A stretch of DNA of 7,733 bases from Sediminibacterium sp. GTDB taxonomy: Bacteria; Bacteroidota; Bacteroidia; Chitinophagales; Chitinophagaceae. The first letter of the stretch is position 1, and every line of letters starts with the position of its first letter. The position numbers and the translations under genes were made by a program. The notes beneath the pieces were generated by a model, which was not told the origin of the DNA, ran no database searches, and saw only the letters and a program-made list of their open reading frames with translations. Of this stretch, positions 6,585 through 7,733 are shown in pieces. The stretch spans positions 1 through 7,733 of the forward strand of contig JALRFB010000038.1 in NCBI GenBank assembly GCA_023256555.1. The letters run 5' to 3'.

Positions 6585-6612
6585 TTATTTTTGATACACC
6601 ATATTATCCTCC
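6585..6612 (-). other. Five-codon leader ORF with strong Shine-Dalgarno upstream of can
   Basis: On the minus strand GGAGG (6612-6608) stands 5 nt before ATG (6602), which opens M-V-Y-Q-K then TAA (6587-6585). It is in frame with the carbonic anhydrase and ends 33 nt before its ATG at 6551. A GGAGG this good is unusual in the window, where the other starts lack one. It could be a leader peptide affecting can translation, an ancestral start now cut off by a stop, or chance. Confidence 0.3.
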
Positions 6613-6661
6613 ATTTTGCTTATTTTCGGACTAGGTTAATTTCTTACTAAAAGCCCTTAAA

Positions 6662-6916
6662 ATGAGTCCTTTAGAAATTTTTATTGAAAGTATTGGATGG
6701 ATTGCATCTATATTGATTGTAGGTTCCTATGCTTTAAATCTTTGGGGTAAAATTGAAACCAATAGCAAAGTCTATATGTGGGCCAATATTTTTGGAGGAT
6801 TATTTTTTGTGATCAACACCTACTATCATCATGCATACCCTTCGATGGTGGTGAATCTTATCTGGGTAATAATTGCATTGGCTCTATTAATTAAACCTAG
6901 CATTCATAAAAAATAG
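6662..6916 (+). CDS. Small three-helix membrane protein, CBU_0592-like
   Basis: 84 residues with three predicted membrane helices, about 8-28, 38-56 and 60-78, and a basic C-terminal tail (KPSIHKK). The pattern IGWIASILIVGSYALN, a short polar loop, ANIFGGLFFVINTYYHHAYPS and VVNLIWVIIAL is that of the CBU_0592-like membrane family (typical pattern: IGW..., NLLG..., YHGAYPS, NLIW). The fold is thought to be half-PQ-loop-like, and no function is established. ATG at 6662 is the only reasonable start; its leader is A-rich with no Shine-Dalgarno. The TAG stop is directly followed by the ATG of the CLC transporter with no spacer, so the two are almost certainly co-transcribed and translationally coupled. 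Confidence 0.8.
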   Translation: MSPLEIFIESIGWIASILIVGSYALNLWGKIETNSKVYMWANIFGGLFFVINTYYHHAYPSMVVNLIWVIIALALLIKPSIHKK

Positions 6917-7733
6917 ATGCAATCTCAATATTCCATATTAAATATATTGAATCAATTGATAAAGTGGCTGCTTATTTGTTTTTTAATAAGTGCACTAGTA
7001 GGTTCGATTACTGCGTTTTTTTTATACAGTTTGGATTTAGCTACTCATTTTAGAGAAGACAATCGATGGATTATATGTAGTTTACCCATAACTGGTTTTA
7101 TTATTGGATGGTTATATCATCGATATGGAGAAGATGCCAACAAGGGCAATAACATCATCATTGATGCTCATCACGAAGTTTCAAAAGTTGTTCCTTTTAA
7201 AATGGCTCCTTTAGTTTATATAGGAACCATATTGACACATTTTTCAGGAGGATCCGCTGGTAGAGAAGGTACTGCAGTGCAAATGGGAGGAGCCATTGCA
7301 TTTCCATTTTCAAAATGGTTTAAATTAAATCATGAAGAAAAAAAGACCATTCTTATTATGGGAGTAAGTGCTGGTTTTGCAGCTGTATTTGGGACACCAT
7401 TAGCAGGGGCAGTATTTGCTTTAGAATTAATGGGATTTAAATTTATAAGATGGCAATCTATAATTCCCAGTTTTGCGGCAGCTTTTATAGCACACTTTAT
7501 TTGCCTCAGTTGGAATATTGAACATAGTGTATATATAGTAAAATCAATTCCATCTATAAATACACAAGAAGTTTTATGGTCTTTGTTAGCTGGTATTTGC
7601 TTTGGATTAACTGCATTATTATTTTCATTGAGCTATCATGTTTTTGAAAAAGCATTCTCATTTATACAAAACAAAACGCTTAGACCTTTTATTGGAGGCA
7701 TCATCATTGCCTTAATCATTTGGTTAATGGGAA
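6917..7733 (+). CDS. CLC-family anion transporter, candidate fluoride/proton antiporter (3' truncated)
   Basis: The frame is open from ATG 6917 to the window end (272 codons, no stop), so the C-terminal third or so of the protein is missing. It is a polytopic inner-membrane protein with CLC hallmarks: GGSAGREGTAVQMGG (111-125) with the external gating glutamate E117, and GVSAGFAAVFGTPLAGA followed by VFALE (149-170). Canonical chloride CLCs carry GSGIP and GREGP. Here the corresponding stretches are GNNII (77-81) and GREGT (115-119), and the internal proton glutamate (E203 of E. coli ClcA, second of an EE pair) appears to be Leu171. These substitutions are those I associate with the CLC-F fluoride/proton antiporter subclass. 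No fluoride riboswitch was recognised in 6552-6661. The protein would export anions (fluoride if CLC-F) using the proton gradient. Ordinary chloride transport remains possible. The gene immediately follows the small membrane protein, stop-to-start. Confidence 0.85.
   Translation, partial: MQSQYSILNILNQLIKWLLICFLISALVGSITAFFLYSLDLATHFREDNRWIICSLPITGFIIGWLYHRYGEDANKGNNIIIDAHHEVSKVVPFKMAPLVYIGTILTHFSGGSAGREGTAVQMGGAIAFPFSKWFKLNHEEKKTILIMGVSAGFAAVFGTPLAGAVFALELMGFKFIRWQSIIPSFAAAFIAHFICLSWNIEHSVYIVKSIPSINTQEVLWSLLAGICFGLTALLFSLSYHVFEKAFSFIQNKTLRPFIGGIIIALIIWLMG

Noticed and set aside
6613..6650. Bacteroidota-type promoter (TTTTG, then TAATTTCT about 20 bp later) for the membrane-protein/CLC operon
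   Set aside because: The -7 part matches the consensus poorly and AT-rich DNA yields such pairs by chance.
6576..6661. Fluoride riboswitch upstream of the CLC operon
   Set aside because: No conserved riboswitch core or convincing pseudoknot arms could be recognised in the AT-rich leader by eye.

Overview
The window is AT-rich DNA from a Bacteroidota bacterium, most like the Chitinophagaceae/Sphingobacteriales group. The assignment rests on a 918-residue TonB-dependent receptor with an N-terminal carboxypeptidase-regulatory-like domain, a partner lipoprotein of a family typical of this phylum, a small lipoprotein of a c-type-cytochrome-like family common there, A-rich leaders without strong Shine-Dalgarno sites, and one possible TAnnTTTG-type promoter element. 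No phage, IS, CRISPR, tRNA or rRNA was seen.

Layout. (1) 3-967, plus strand: the last codons of a gene that is probably polyphosphate kinase (ppk1), then a 296-residue Ppx/GppA phosphatase. (2) 971-1318, minus strand, convergent with ppx and only 3 bp from it: a 115-residue lipoprotein with an unusual CX4CH haem-like motif. (3) 1397-5731, minus strand: an operon of a TonB-dependent receptor and a surface-type lipoprotein, closed by a strong terminator at 1341-1368. The lipoprotein reading frame is split by one in-frame TGA. (4) 5732-5918: the receptor's control region, with four tandem 11-bp repeats just upstream of a putative -7 element, and the terminator of the next gene. (5) 5919-6551, minus strand: a beta-class carbonic anhydrase very like E. 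coli Can. (6) 6662 to the window end, plus strand: an 84-residue three-helix membrane protein directly abutting (TAG then ATG) a CLC-family anion transporter that runs off the window.

How the parts may work together. The 11-bp direct repeats have the geometry of a PhoB/PhoP-type (OmpR family) operator and sit where such an activator would replace the upstream promoter element. With polyphosphate genes next door, this suggests that the receptor/lipoprotein pair is a phosphate-responsive outer-membrane uptake system. The repeats are seen directly; the regulator and the substrate are inferred. The CLC protein carries GNNII in place of GSGIP and GREGT in place of GREGP. I associate these changes with fluoride/proton antiporters, so it is a candidate fluoride exporter rather than a chloride channel. 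The carbonic anhydrase and the CLC module are divergent and probably not functionally tied to the receptor.
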